A DNA stretch of 64,000 nucleotides. It comes from Sulfitobacter alexandrii (lineage in GTDB: Bacteria; Pseudomonadota; Alphaproteobacteria; Rhodobacterales; Rhodobacteraceae). Below the pieces are notes generated by a model. The model did not search any database. It saw nothing but the letters and a program-made list of their open reading frames with translations, and was not told the DNA's origin. The DNA is taken from contig NZ_CP018081.1 in the NCBI RefSeq assembly GCF_001886735.1, positions 1 through 64,000 on the forward strand, written 5' to 3'. The position numbers were made by a program, and so were the translations under genes. Shown piece after piece: positions 55,672 through 64,000 of this stretch. Each line of letters starts with the position of its first letter. Position 1 is the first letter of the stretch.

Positions 55672-56819
55672 CCGACTGGAACGCAATGAGCGATGCGGAT
55701 TTCCGCAAGGAAGTGCGCGCGTTCTTCGAGGCGGAATATCCCGAAGAGCTGCGCCACCTGCCGCACCGACCGAAGTTCGCCGAGATCGAACATTGGCACC
55801 GCAAGCTTCACGCCAAGGGCTGGGTTGCGCCAGCCTGGCCCGCTGAATTCGGCGGTATGGGCCTAAACGCTGCTAAGCTGCTGATCTTTTATGAAGAGCA
55901 GCAGCGCTGGGGCGTCAATCGCGGTCGCGACATGGGCGTGCAGATGGTCGGGCCCCTGATCATCAAATTCGGCACCCAGGACCAGAAAGACTATTGGCTG
56001 CCACGTATTCTGAGCTGCGAGGACATCTGGTGCCAGGGCTATTCCGAGCCCGGTGCCGGGTCCGATCTTGCCAATCTGCGCACACGCGCGGAAATTGACG
56101 GCGACGATTTCGTCATTAACGGCCAGAAGATCTGGACGACGATGGCGCATGATGCCACGCACATCTTCATGCTGGTGCGCACCGATCCCGATGCGCCGAA
56201 GAAACAGCAGGGCATCAGTTTCCTTCTTGCTCCGATGGATCAGCCGGGGATCGAGGTGCGCACGATCACCACCCTTTCGGGTGAGACCGAATTTTGCGAG
56301 GTGTTCTTCGACAATGCCCGCACTCCCCGGGAAAACCTGGTCGGCGAACTGAACAAGGGCTGGACGATGGCCAAGGCGCTTTTGAGCTTCGAGCGCATCT
56401 TCATCGGCTCGCCAAGTCTGGCCCAGAACGCTCTGGGACAGCTTGAAAGCTTTGCCCGTGGCCGTGGCGCGTTTGACGATCCGGTGTTCCGTGACCGCTT
56501 TGCCCAAGCGGCACTGGATGTGGAAGATCATGCCGCGCTTTATGCCCGTTTTGCAGATCAGCTCAAACGTGGCGAGACGCTCGGTGCGGATGTGTCCATG
56601 CTGAAGATCTGGGTGACTGAATGCTTCCAGCGCATCACCGAGCTGATGATCGAAGCAGCCGGTCCCGATGGCGGCTCCATCGGGCCGCTTCAGGTTGGCA
56701 ATGTTAGCGTCGACGTTTTGTCGAGCTTCTACAAGGCCAGACCTACCACGATCTACGGTGGATCGAACGAAATCCAAAGAAACATCCTGTCCAAGGCCGT
56801 CCTGGGACTGCCTGGCTGA
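55668..56819 (+). CDS. Acyl-CoA dehydrogenase, probable partner of the preceding gene
   Basis: The protein has 383 residues. The FAD-binding domain is complete: GYSEPGAGSDLANLRTRAEIDGDDFVINGQKIWTT. The opening WHRKLHAKGWVAPAWPAEFGGMGLN is typical of FadE29/FadE26-like proteins, and the end is TIYGGSNEIQRNILSKAVLGLPG. ATG 55668 overlaps the previous stop; upstream in-frame codons are shadow. With its neighbour it should form one heterotetramer that dehydrogenates a short branched or ring-linked acyl-CoA. Confidence 0.89.
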   Translation: MTDWNAMSDADFRKEVRAFFEAEYPEELRHLPHRPKFAEIEHWHRKLHAKGWVAPAWPAEFGGMGLNAAKLLIFYEEQQRWGVNRGRDMGVQMVGPLIIKFGTQDQKDYWLPRILSCEDIWCQGYSEPGAGSDLANLRTRAEIDGDDFVINGQKIWTTMAHDATHIFMLVRTDPDAPKKQQGISFLLAPMDQPGIEVRTITTLSGETEFCEVFFDNARTPRENLVGELNKGWTMAKALLSFERIFIGSPSLAQNALGQLESFARGRGAFDDPVFRDRFAQAALDVEDHAALYARFADQLKRGETLGADVSMLKIWVTECFQRITELMIEAAGPDGGSIGPLQVGNVSVDVLSSFYKARPTTIYGGSNEIQRNILSKAVLGLPG

Positions 56820-56846
56820 ACCCATACCCTGAGGAGGAAAAGACCT

Positions 56847-57656
56847 ATGTCGGAGCGTTACGCAAAGTACGACAAACTGAAATTTGACTACCCGGCGGAT
56901 CGCGTCCTGCGCATCACGTTCGACCGGCCCGAGACATTCAACTCGGTCGATGCCGAAACCCACACCCAGATGACGGACATGTGGATCGACATCGACCGCG
57001 ACCCCGACATCAACGCGGTCATCGTGACCGGCGCGGGCAAGGCGTTTTCGGCGGGCGGCGATTTCAGCCTGATTGAGAAGATGATCGGCGACTCGCACGA
57101 GATCATGAAGACGTGGAAAGAAGCCAAGGATCTCGTCTACAACATCATCAACTGCAACAAGCCGATCATTTCCGCGATCAATGGCCCTGCGGCAGGCGCG
57201 GGCCTTGTGGTTGCCATCCTGGCCGACATCTCGATCGCCGGGAAACGGGCAAAGATTGTCGATGGTCATCCGCGTCTGGGCGTTGCCGCTGGCGATGTCG
57301 CGGCGATTATCTGGCCGCTGCTGACCTCGATGGCCAAGGCGAAATACTATCTGATGACCTGCAAGCCGGTGTCGGGCGAAGAGGCCGAGCGCATCGGTCT
57401 GGTGTCAATGTGCGTCGAGGATGACGAGCTTCAGCAGATCGCTTTGGACACGGCTGTCGAACTGGCCAACGGCTCGCAAAGCGCGATCCGCTGGACCAAG
57501 TATTCGCTGAACAACTGGCTGCGCCAGGCCGGGCCGATCTTTGATGCGTCGACCGCGCTGGAGATGCTTGGTTTTATGAGCGAGGACGTCAAGGAAGGTG
57601 TGTTGTCGCACCGCGAGAAGCGCGCGCCAAACTTCCGCAAGGACTGCCCGCTTTAA
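56847..57656 (+). CDS. Enoyl-CoA hydratase/isomerase family protein
   Basis: This is a 269-residue crotonase-fold protein. FSAGGDFSLIEKM and AINGPAAGAGLVVAILADISIAG form the oxyanion hole. The catalytic segment VDGHPRLGVAAGDVAAIIWPLL carries Asp where classic hydratases have Glu, so activity may differ from standard hydration. AGGAGGAAAAGACCT precedes the ATG. It is part of the site-D operon. Confidence 0.86.
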   Translation: MSERYAKYDKLKFDYPADRVLRITFDRPETFNSVDAETHTQMTDMWIDIDRDPDINAVIVTGAGKAFSAGGDFSLIEKMIGDSHEIMKTWKEAKDLVYNIINCNKPIISAINGPAAGAGLVVAILADISIAGKRAKIVDGHPRLGVAAGDVAAIIWPLLTSMAKAKYYLMTCKPVSGEEAERIGLVSMCVEDDELQQIALDTAVELANGSQSAIRWTKYSLNNWLRQAGPIFDASTALEMLGFMSEDVKEGVLSHREKRAPNFRKDCPL

Positions 57657-57683
57657 CGCCCGATTGGACGAGGAGGCATGGAA

Positions 57684-58880
57684 ATGTCTGATGATATCTA
57701 CAAAGATATAGCGCAAGCCTATGCCGCTGCGGCCGAAAAAGCTCCTGGCCTGAAATCGCGATTTACGGCTGCCGGATTCGATCCGGCAGCCGTCACATCG
57801 GTGGCGGACCTCTCGCGACTTCCAGTGATGAAAAAAGAAGAGCTTCTGAAGATCCAGCGCGAGAACCCGCCTTTCGGCGGATTCCTTGCCTCGGATCTGA
57901 AGGATATTGGACGGATCTACGTGTCCCCTGGCCCAATTTTCGAGCCGGCCCTTTCGGGCGAGGGAGGTCATGGCCTGGACCTGCTTTTCAAGGCGGCAGG
58001 CGTGGGGCCGGGGGATATCATCCTGAACACCTGGATGTATCATCTTGTGCCCGCAGGCTTGCTGTTCGACGAAGCGGCACAGGCCGCAGGTGCCACGGTG
58101 ATTCCCGGCGGCGTGGGCAATACCGAGCTTCAGGCGCAGATCATCGTCGAAACCGGCGTGACTTCGATCTGCGCCTCGACCGCGTTTTTCCTGACGCTGG
58201 CGGACAAGGTGATCGAAACCTATGGCCGCGACGCATGGAAGGTGAAGACAGCCTTCCTCGGCGGTGAGATGGGCGACTGGATGGCCAAGCGCCGCCGGAT
58301 CGAGGCCGAATACGGCGTGTCCACCTGGGCCGCCTATGCCACCGCCGATCTAGGCCTTGTCGCCTATGAGGATGGCGGCGAAGGCTATCTGGTTCATCCC
58401 GACCGCGTGGTGCAGATCTGCGATCCGGTCAGCGGCGAACAGGTCGCCCATGGCGAACCGGGCGAGGTTGTCGTGACCGCGCGCGATGCCACCTGGCCGA
58501 TGATCCGGTTCGGCACCGGCGACAGCGCCTTTGCCCTGGAAAGCAACGCGGATGGCACCGTCAGCCGGATTTCAGCATTGCAGGGACGGGTCGGGGCAGC
58601 GGTCAAAGTGCGCGAGATTTTCGTTTATCCGCGCGTGGTTGAAGAAGTTGTCATCGGCACGCCGGGCGCAAAGGCCGCGCAGGCCGTGGTAACGCGCGAG
58701 AACGATCGCGACATGATCCGCCTCTCGCTTGTGCTGGAAGACGGTGCCGACGCTTCTGCTGCGGAAGCAGCCGCCGCCAAAAACTTCAAACTGCATACAC
58801 GAATTCGTGTCGACGAAGTGAACATTGTTTCGGAACTACCCGAAAATGCAGAACTGATCGTCAACCAAAAGGACCGCTAA
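57684..58880 (+). CDS. PaaK-like (phenylacetate-CoA ligase family) protein with degenerate P-loop
   Basis: This is a 398-residue ANL-fold protein. The C-terminal parts are PaaK-like: the A5-like YATADLGLVAYE, RFGTGDSAF and the hinge GRVGAAVKVREIFVYPRVVEEVV. The ATP-binding SSGTTGxP motif expected near residue 85 is replaced by YVSPGPIFEPALSGEGG, so adenylation is doubtful. ATG 57684 is favoured because AGGAGG is 7 bp upstream; an ATG at 57678 is too close. The protein is shorter than PaaK (about 430). It ends before a strong hairpin. Confidence 0.8.
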   Translation: MSDDIYKDIAQAYAAAAEKAPGLKSRFTAAGFDPAAVTSVADLSRLPVMKKEELLKIQRENPPFGGFLASDLKDIGRIYVSPGPIFEPALSGEGGHGLDLLFKAAGVGPGDIILNTWMYHLVPAGLLFDEAAQAAGATVIPGGVGNTELQAQIIVETGVTSICASTAFFLTLADKVIETYGRDAWKVKTAFLGGEMGDWMAKRRRIEAEYGVSTWAAYATADLGLVAYEDGGEGYLVHPDRVVQICDPVSGEQVAHGEPGEVVVTARDATWPMIRFGTGDSAFALESNADGTVSRISALQGRVGAAVKVREIFVYPRVVEEVVIGTPGAKAAQAVVTRENDRDMIRLSLVLEDGADASAAEAAAAKNFKLHTRIRVDEVNIVSELPENAELIVNQKDR

Positions 58881-58920
58881 GATCGGGTCTCGATCATTCG
58901 CGACAACCGCAGAAACAGAT

Positions 58921-58944
58921 GGGCGGCCGGGCAACCGGCCGCCC
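58921..58944. terminator. Bidirectional terminator between convergent genes
   Basis: A perfect 10-bp stem GGGCGGCCGG/CCGGCCGCCC with a GCAA tetraloop, followed by TCTTTC on the plus strand, lies between the PaaK-like gene (stop 58880) and the convergent flavoprotein gene (stop 58952). Confidence 0.82.
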
Positions 58945-58951
58945 TCTTTCG

Positions 58952-59917
58952 TCAGGAACAGAGCGCATCTTTGGCGACCTGGTATTCCCGGTCGAGACGG
59001 TCGACGTAGTCCGCCGTGGTCATCACCTCTTTCACCGCTCCGATCCCCTGACCGCTGCCCCAGATGTCACGCCAGGCCTTGGGGCGAATGTCGCCGGTGG
59101 CCAGATCGAGTTTGTTGCCGATCCCGGCCAGGTTGTCCGGATCGAGACCGACCGCCCGCACCGACGGTTTCAGATAGTTGGCATGCACGCCGCTGAAATA
59201 GTCGGTATAGACAATATCATCGGCCCCGCCTTCGACGATCATTTGCTTGTACTCCTCCGACGCGACCGCCTCGGTCATGGCAATGAAGGGGGATCCGATA
59301 TACCCAAAATCCGCACCCATGGCCTGCGCCGCCAGAATTGAGCGCCCGGTCGCGATGGACCCGGACAGGGCAAGCGGACCATCGAACCATTCCCGGATTT
59401 CCTGAACCAGCGCAAAGGGTGACAAGGCCCCGGCGTGGCCGCCAGCGCCGGCGCAGACCGCGATCAGGCCGTCGGCGCCCTTGTCGATCGCTTTCCTGGC
59501 GTATTTGTTGTTGATTACATCGTGCAGTACAGTGCCGCCGCACTCATGTGCCGCCTGGTTGACGTCTTCCCGTGCGCCCATTGATGTGATCCAGACAGGC
59601 ACTTTCCAGCGCGCACATATTTCGACGTCCCGCTCAATCCGATCATTCGATCGATGGACGATCTGGTTGACCGCGAATGGCGCGGCGGGCCGATCGGGAT
59701 TGGCCTGATTGTGCGCGTCAAGCTCTTCAGTGATGCGCTTGAGCCAGGCTTCAAGCAGCGGCGGTTCACCTTCGGACTCGCGTGCGTTCAGCGCCGGAAA
59801 GCTGCCGATGACGCCGGCTTTGCACTGGGCGACGACAAGATCCGGCCCGGACACCAGGAACATGGGCGAGCAGATCACAGGCAGGCGCAAGCGGCCGAGA
59901 GGGGTGTCGGAGTACAT
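58952..59917 (-). CDS. Nitronate monooxygenase / 2-nitropropane dioxygenase-like FMN protein
   Basis: This is a 321-residue TIM-barrel flavoprotein. LRLPVICSPMFLVSGPDLVVAQCKAGVIGSFPALNAR is the family start, and GADGLIAVCAGAGGHAGALSPFALVQEIREWF with LSGSIATGRSILAAQAMGADFGYIGSPFIAM forms the FMN phosphate site. The motif AGAGGHAG has the histidine used as base in true nitronate monooxygenases. In acyl-CoA clusters such proteins sometimes act as enoyl reductases, so the exact reaction is open. It is a single leftward gene. Confidence 0.83.
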   Translation of the reverse strand: MYSDTPLGRLRLPVICSPMFLVSGPDLVVAQCKAGVIGSFPALNARESEGEPPLLEAWLKRITEELDAHNQANPDRPAAPFAVNQIVHRSNDRIERDVEICARWKVPVWITSMGAREDVNQAAHECGGTVLHDVINNKYARKAIDKGADGLIAVCAGAGGHAGALSPFALVQEIREWFDGPLALSGSIATGRSILAAQAMGADFGYIGSPFIAMTEAVASEEYKQMIVEGGADDIVYTDYFSGVHANYLKPSVRAVGLDPDNLAGIGNKLDLATGDIRPKAWRDIWGSGQGIGAVKEVMTTADYVDRLDREYQVAKDALCS

Positions 59918-60140
59918 TGTCTATTTCTTCTTTGCTGTTTCAACAGGGGGTGCCGAGGCCCGTAGCCGTGACGGGCGCGCATGGGAAGGGAAGCCGAAAA
60001 AACGTGCCAGCAGACCGCAAGGAAATACACAGAACGGGTGAATTTTACACATGTCTGATTTTCCGCACCGGACTATTGCCCGTCGCTCAATGCCACTCCT
60101 ATCGTGTTCCATGCTAGCCCATTCCTGGGAGGAGGAAGCG

Positions 60141-60911
60141 GTGCCATTGCTCTACAGCCGCTCGGAAAGCGTTGGTCGGATGACTTTCGATTTTCCCGAG
60201 AAGAAGAATGCCCTTGATCAAGACGCACGCAAAGAGATGGAACGCATCGTCACCCAGGTGCGCGACGATGACCGCGTGCGCGCGCTGTTGATCACGGGTG
60301 CCGGGGGCGCGTTTTGCGCCGGAGGCGATATCAGCACCTTCGCCGGTTCTTCGCCTGTGGCCATGCGGGACCGCATGAAACAACAGCACCGCGTAACCCG
60401 GATGCTATATGATCTTGAAAAGCCGGTCGTCGCGGCGGTTGCCGGGCCGGCCTTTGGCGTGGGGTTCAACATTGCGCTTCTGGCTGACGTGATCCTGGCC
60501 GCGCCCTCGGCCCGCTTTTGCCAGGCCTATGCGCGCGTGGCGATCGTGCCCGACGGTGGCGGGCTTTACTTGCTGGCGCGGACGGTCGGGACGCAGCGGG
60601 CGAAGGCGATGTTCCTGACGGCCCAGGTGATCGATGCCCAAGAGGCGCACGACCTTGGGATCGTCCACGCAATCCACGAAGAAGACGCGCTCGACGCAGA
60701 GGCCGATGCGCTGGCCGTGCGTCTGGCCGAAGGGCCGACCCGAGCCTTTGGGCTGGGCAAGTCGATGCTGAACCGTGGCATGGATTGCGATTTCGCGACC
60801 TATCTCGAGATCGAGGCAACCGCCGAAGCCCATATCATGCAGACCGCAGATCACCGCGAGGCGGTCGCCTCTTTCAAGGAAAAGCGCCCGCCGGGCTTTG
60901 TCGGATCATGA
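60141..60911 (+). CDS. Enoyl-CoA hydratase/isomerase family protein
   Basis: This is a 256-residue crotonase-fold protein. FCAGGDISTFAG and VAGPAFGVGFNIALLADVILA form the oxyanion hole, and FCQAYARVAIVPDGGGLYLLART is the active-site region, with Gln and Asp at the two acid positions. GTG 60141 is chosen because GGGAGGAGG lies 6 bp upstream and the N-terminus VPLLYSRSESVGRM then fits the family. Its stop overlaps the following CoA-transferase start. The 220 bp upstream hold no other gene. Confidence 0.85.
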   Translation: MPLLYSRSESVGRMTFDFPEKKNALDQDARKEMERIVTQVRDDDRVRALLITGAGGAFCAGGDISTFAGSSPVAMRDRMKQQHRVTRMLYDLEKPVVAAVAGPAFGVGFNIALLADVILAAPSARFCQAYARVAIVPDGGGLYLLARTVGTQRAKAMFLTAQVIDAQEAHDLGIVHAIHEEDALDAEADALAVRLAEGPTRAFGLGKSMLNRGMDCDFATYLEIEATAEAHIMQTADHREAVASFKEKRPPGFVGS

Positions 60912-62098
60912 ACGCGGCGCCCGATTGTGGCCCGCTGGCCGGTCTTCGGGTGATCGACCTCGGGCAGGTCTACCTTGGGCCCTATTGCGGTCTGATGTTC
61001 GCGCTCATGGGGGCCGAGGTCATCAAGGTCGAGCCGCCCGGCGGCGACAGTATCCGCGGCATCGCGGGCGGGCGCGAGAACCCCGCAGCGATGATGCTCA
61101 ATTCCAGCAAACAGAGCGTGACGCTTGATCTGGGGTCCGAGGGCGGGCGCAGCGCCCTGCTGGCGCTGGCAGATTCGGCCGATGTTCTAATCGAGAATTT
61201 CCGTCCCGGTACGATGGAGAAACTGGGGCTGGGGTGGGAAACACTCTGTGCCCGCAATCCGCGCCTGGTCATGGGGTCAGGAAAGGGTTACGCGGCCGAT
61301 TCCGTCTATCGCGATGCGCCGGCGATGGATTTTCCTATTCAGGCCCTGACCGGGCTGATGTCGGTGACCGGGTTTCCCGATGGTCCGCCGGTGAAATGCG
61401 GCGCAGCGATCACCGATTTTCTGGGCGGTATCCACCTTTTTGGTGGCATTATGGCGGCGTTGCATGCGCGCGGCGCGACAGGGCGCGGGGACTTTGTCCA
61501 GATCGCGATGCAGGACGTCACGCACCACGCGCTGGCGTCGAATATCGCAAGCTATCTGCTGGCGCCTGACGGGTTCGCCGACCGGGCCGGCAACAGTCAG
61601 GCCGTGCTCAAGGTCGCACCCTACGACCTGTTTCCGGCGCGCGACGGGCAGGTGGCCATCATGTGCCTGAATGATCGCCACTGGCAGCAGCTGACCCGGG
61701 CCATGGGTCGCCCTGATCTGGCCGAAGATCCCGAACTGGCCGCGGGACCCGCGCGCTGCGCGCGGCGTGCCCAAGTCGATGGCTGGGTGACGGCGTGGAC
61801 CTCAAGTCAGACCCGCGCCGAGATTTTCGCGGCCCTGAGCAGCGCACATGTGCCGGGCGCCCCGGTGCGCACGCTCGCTGAGGTGGTGTCGGACGATGAC
61901 ATGCGCGCCCGCGGCATGATCCATGACCTTCCGCATCCAGACCTGGGCACGGTCCCTGTTCCAGGGCTGCCGATGCGTTTCGCGGCTCACCCACAGGTCG
62001 CCCCTATCCCCGCACCAACCGTAGGCGCCGATACGGCGCGCATCCTGGCCGCGCTGGAACAGGACCTGCCCTCTGCTCAATCAAAGGACACCTACTGA
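60908..62098 (+). CDS. CaiB/BaiF-family CoA transferase
   Basis: The protein has 396 residues. LRVIDLGQVYLGPYCGLMFALMGAEVIKVEPPGGDSIR is the family N-terminus, and YRDAPAMDFPIQALTGL (D141) carries the expected catalytic aspartate. ATG 60908 overlaps the hydratase stop by four bases. It does not show the GHDxNY racemase block, so transfer of CoA is the better reading. The next ACAD starts 2 bp after its stop. Confidence 0.87.
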   Translation: MNAAPDCGPLAGLRVIDLGQVYLGPYCGLMFALMGAEVIKVEPPGGDSIRGIAGGRENPAAMMLNSSKQSVTLDLGSEGGRSALLALADSADVLIENFRPGTMEKLGLGWETLCARNPRLVMGSGKGYAADSVYRDAPAMDFPIQALTGLMSVTGFPDGPPVKCGAAITDFLGGIHLFGGIMAALHARGATGRGDFVQIAMQDVTHHALASNIASYLLAPDGFADRAGNSQAVLKVAPYDLFPARDGQVAIMCLNDRHWQQLTRAMGRPDLAEDPELAAGPARCARRAQVDGWVTAWTSSQTRAEIFAALSSAHVPGAPVRTLAEVVSDDDMRARGMIHDLPHPDLGTVPVPGLPMRFAAHPQVAPIPAPTVGADTARILAALEQDLPSAQSKDTY

Positions 62099-62099
62099 C

Positions 62100-63275
62100 A
62101 TGTTCAAGCTCGATCCGGAATTGGAGGATTTTCGCAACGAGGCACGCAAGCTGGCTGAGCGCGAGTTTGCTCCCAGGGCCGCCCATTGGGACGAAGCCGA
62201 AGAGTTTCCAGCCGCGAACCGCGACAAGCTGGCCGAACTTGGCTATCTGGGAATGTTCATCCCTGAAGAATACGGCGGCTCCGGCGCGCCAGTGATCCAG
62301 GGCACGGTGTTTCTGGAAGAAATGGCGCGGGTCTGTTTCAACACGGCGCTGGTCTCGCAACTCTACCTGAACGGCCCATCCCGGGCAATCAGCGTTCTGG
62401 GCAGCGACGAGCAGAAAAAGCGGTTCCTGCCAGACATGGCGGCCGGCAAGAAATTCATCGCAATCGCCATCAGCGAGCCAGAGGCGGGGTCGGCGGTGAC
62501 AGACCTGCGCACCACGGCCACAAGGGACGGCGACGGATGGGTGCTGAATGGCAACAAATGCTGGTCCACGGGCGCCCATGTGGCCGATTATGCGCTGGTC
62601 TTCTGCCGTTTCGGCAAGGCCAGCGGGGCGAAGGGGATTGGTGCCTTTGTCGTCGATCTGAAGAAGCCGGGCGCGCGGATCGGCCACATATCGCTGAAGA
62701 TGGGTGGCCGGGGGCTGACCGAGGCCGAGATTATCCTTGAAAACTACAAGGCCGGTCCCGAGGATGTGCTGGTCGAAGGGGACCCGGAAAGCTCGCGCTC
62801 CTTCGCGCTGTTGATGAGCAGTTTCGGACCCGAGCGGGTGGGCAACGCAGCGATGTGCGTGGGGCTGGCGCAGGGCGCTTTCGATGCTGCAAAGTCGTAT
62901 TCCGAGATTCGCCATCAGTTCGGGCGCCCGATCAAGGAATTCCAGGGCCTGCAATGGAAAATCGCCGACATGGCCACACAGATCCATGCTGCGCGTCTGA
63001 TGGTCTATCGGGCCGCGACCAACCCCGCGCCGAACGGCTTTCCCGATCCGATGGATGCGACCATGGCCAAGCTTTACGCCAACGAAATGGCGCAGAGGGT
63101 CACGAACGAAGCGCTGCAGATCCACGGTCACAATGGTTACACGCGCGAATACCCGCTGGAACGTATGGTGCGTGACGCGCGCGGCTTCGCGCTTGGCGGT
63201 GGCACCGTCGAAATCCTGCGCAATACGATCGCCGCCATGGTCTACGGCCACAGCTTCGACCAGCGGCGGGGGTAG
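62100..63275 (+). CDS. Acyl-CoA dehydrogenase
   Basis: This is a 391-residue flavoenzyme. LGMFIPEEYGGSGAPVIQGTVFLEEMARV, SEPEAGSAVTDLRTTATRDGDGWVLNGNKCWSTG and the C-terminal QIHGHNGYTREYPLERMVRDARGFALGGGTVEILRNTIA are complete ACAD motifs. It is in the operon hydratase-CoA transferase-ACAD-ACAD. The close relative next door, 6 bp after its stop, suggests either different chain-length preference or a heteromeric pair. Confidence 0.9.
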   Translation: MFKLDPELEDFRNEARKLAEREFAPRAAHWDEAEEFPAANRDKLAELGYLGMFIPEEYGGSGAPVIQGTVFLEEMARVCFNTALVSQLYLNGPSRAISVLGSDEQKKRFLPDMAAGKKFIAIAISEPEAGSAVTDLRTTATRDGDGWVLNGNKCWSTGAHVADYALVFCRFGKASGAKGIGAFVVDLKKPGARIGHISLKMGGRGLTEAEIILENYKAGPEDVLVEGDPESSRSFALLMSSFGPERVGNAAMCVGLAQGAFDAAKSYSEIRHQFGRPIKEFQGLQWKIADMATQIHAARLMVYRAATNPAPNGFPDPMDATMAKLYANEMAQRVTNEALQIHGHNGYTREYPLERMVRDARGFALGGGTVEILRNTIAAMVYGHSFDQRRG

Positions 63276-63280
63276 GGCGG

Positions 63281-64000
63281 ATGCATCCCTCGTTGCTAAC
63301 GACAGAACAGGTCGCTCTCAAGGATGCCGCGCGCAAACTGGCGCTCGGGGAATTCCGGGACCGCGCCGCACGCTGGGACCGCGACGGCATCTACCCCGAG
63401 GAAAACCACCATCGCCTGGGCGCGCTTGGCTATCTGGGCATGACCATTCCCGAAGAATACGGCGGTGGCGGTACGCCGCTGGTGGATTGCTATCTCGTGA
63501 TCGAAGAACTGGCCAAGGTGGATTTCAATACCGCGCTGATCGTTCACGATCAGAACGTCTCGCCCCGGATCATCGCCACCTGCGGCAGCGAGGCGTTGAA
63601 GCAGGCTTTCCTGCCCCGCTTCGCCGCGGGCGAGATCGAATGCGCGATCTCCTGGTCCGAGCCCGAGGCCGGGTCGGACGCCACCGCGGTGACGACATCG
63701 CTGCGCCCGGACGGGGACGGGTTTGTGCTGAACGGCGGCAAGATCTTTACCACTTTCGGCGACAGGGCCGATTACCTTCTGGTCTATGCTCGGTTCTGCG
63801 AAAGCAAAGGCGCGCGAGGCATCGGAACCGTTTTGGTGCACCGCAAAAGCCCCGGCGTTTCGGTCCATATTCTTGAACAGAAGATGGGCGCGCGCGGCTG
63901 CAACGAATGCGAGATCCATTTCGACGATGTGCGGGTGCCGTCCGAAAACGTCGTGACCGAAGGGCTGGCCGGCAACTCCAGCGGCTTTGTCCGCCCGCTG
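63281..64000 (+). CDS. Acyl-CoA dehydrogenase (runs off the window)
   Basis: The first 240 codons of an ACAD: LGYLGMTIPEEYGGGGTPLVDCYLVIEELAKVDFNTALI, SWSEPEAGSDATAVTTSLRPDGDGFVLNGGKIFTTFG. The C-terminal domain lies outside the window. ATG 63281 is six bases after the previous stop with GGTAGGGCGG upstream. The sequence resembles the preceding ACAD, consistent with duplication. Confidence 0.9.
   Translation, partial: MHPSLLTTEQVALKDAARKLALGEFRDRAARWDRDGIYPEENHHRLGALGYLGMTIPEEYGGGGTPLVDCYLVIEELAKVDFNTALIVHDQNVSPRIIATCGSEALKQAFLPRFAAGEIECAISWSEPEAGSDATAVTTSLRPDGDGFVLNGGKIFTTFGDRADYLLVYARFCESKGARGIGTVLVHRKSPGVSVHILEQKMGARGCNECEIHFDDVRVPSENVVTEGLAGNSSGFVRPL

Noticed and set aside
49772..58880. 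Claiming a true steroid or bile-acid degradation cluster
   Set aside because: Only side-chain type enzymes are seen. There is no ketosteroid dehydrogenase, ring hydroxylase, extradiol steroid dioxygenase or P450 in the window.
60051..60140. Upstream ATG start for the hydratase at 60141
   Set aside because: The extension is not crotonase-like, and a strong GGGAGGAGG directs the GTG at 60141.

Overview
The window is GC-rich DNA of alphaproteobacterial, most likely Rhodobacterales (roseobacter/Paracoccus-type), character. It starts with the end of a repABC replication and partition operon (repB and repA on the minus strand, with repC expected just outside the left edge), so it is probably part of a plasmid, megaplasmid or chromid rather than the main chromosome. 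No tRNA, rRNA or CRISPR array was seen.

Layout. (1) 1-5.3 kb, plasmid backbone: a candidate repB-repC antisense RNA terminator, repB, repA, a serine recombinase, and a parDE toxin-antitoxin pair whose toxin gene is split by a 1395-bp IS256-family element (3773-5167). (2) 5.3-31.2 kb, efflux and detoxification: a decayed TetR/RND remnant; a HlyD-ABC exporter operon ending in a patatin-like lipoprotein, with one permease frameshifted in a C run; a universal stress protein divergent from marR-emrA-emrB; a Tat-exported molybdenum hydroxylase with a 2Fe-2S partner, cupin and amine oxidase; an HxlR-controlled electrophile/quinone-type cluster (DoxX, LigB-type dioxygenase, DUF5519, NmrA-like reductase, GST); and two TetR genes followed by an RND pump. 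(3) 31.2-33.5 kb, junction: an IS66 transposase remnant, a second copy of the same IS256 element (31311-32705), and an acyl-CoA dehydrogenase that has lost its 5' end at the IS border. (4) 33.5-64 kb, one large acyl-CoA catabolic island: a Liv-type ABC importer with an acyl-CoA synthetase gene inside its operon and two paralogous binding proteins, EtfBA, several acyl-CoA dehydrogenases, four enoyl-CoA hydratases, four CaiB/BaiF-family proteins (one looks like an alpha-methylacyl-CoA racemase), MaoC hydratases, a DUF35 protein beside a cysteine-less thiolase-fold protein, a transglutaminase-like protein and a PaaK-like protein without a recognisable P-loop.

How it may work together. An organic acid is imported by the ABC system, activated to a CoA thioester, epimerised at an alpha-methyl branch if needed, dehydrogenated by ACADs feeding EtfAB, hydrated by ECH/MaoC enzymes and cleaved by the DUF35/thiolase-fold pair. 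That set resembles the retro-aldol side-chain module known from steroid degradation, although no ring-degradation gene is in view. The strongest new signal is regulatory: one 16-bp palindrome, TCTAAC-N4-GTTAGA, lies upstream of four separate transcription units of the island (33501, 46103 with a degenerate left arm, 49704, 53365). At least at the first two sites its right arm forms the predicted -10 element, which implies a single repressor for the whole pathway. The repressor gene is not evident in the window.
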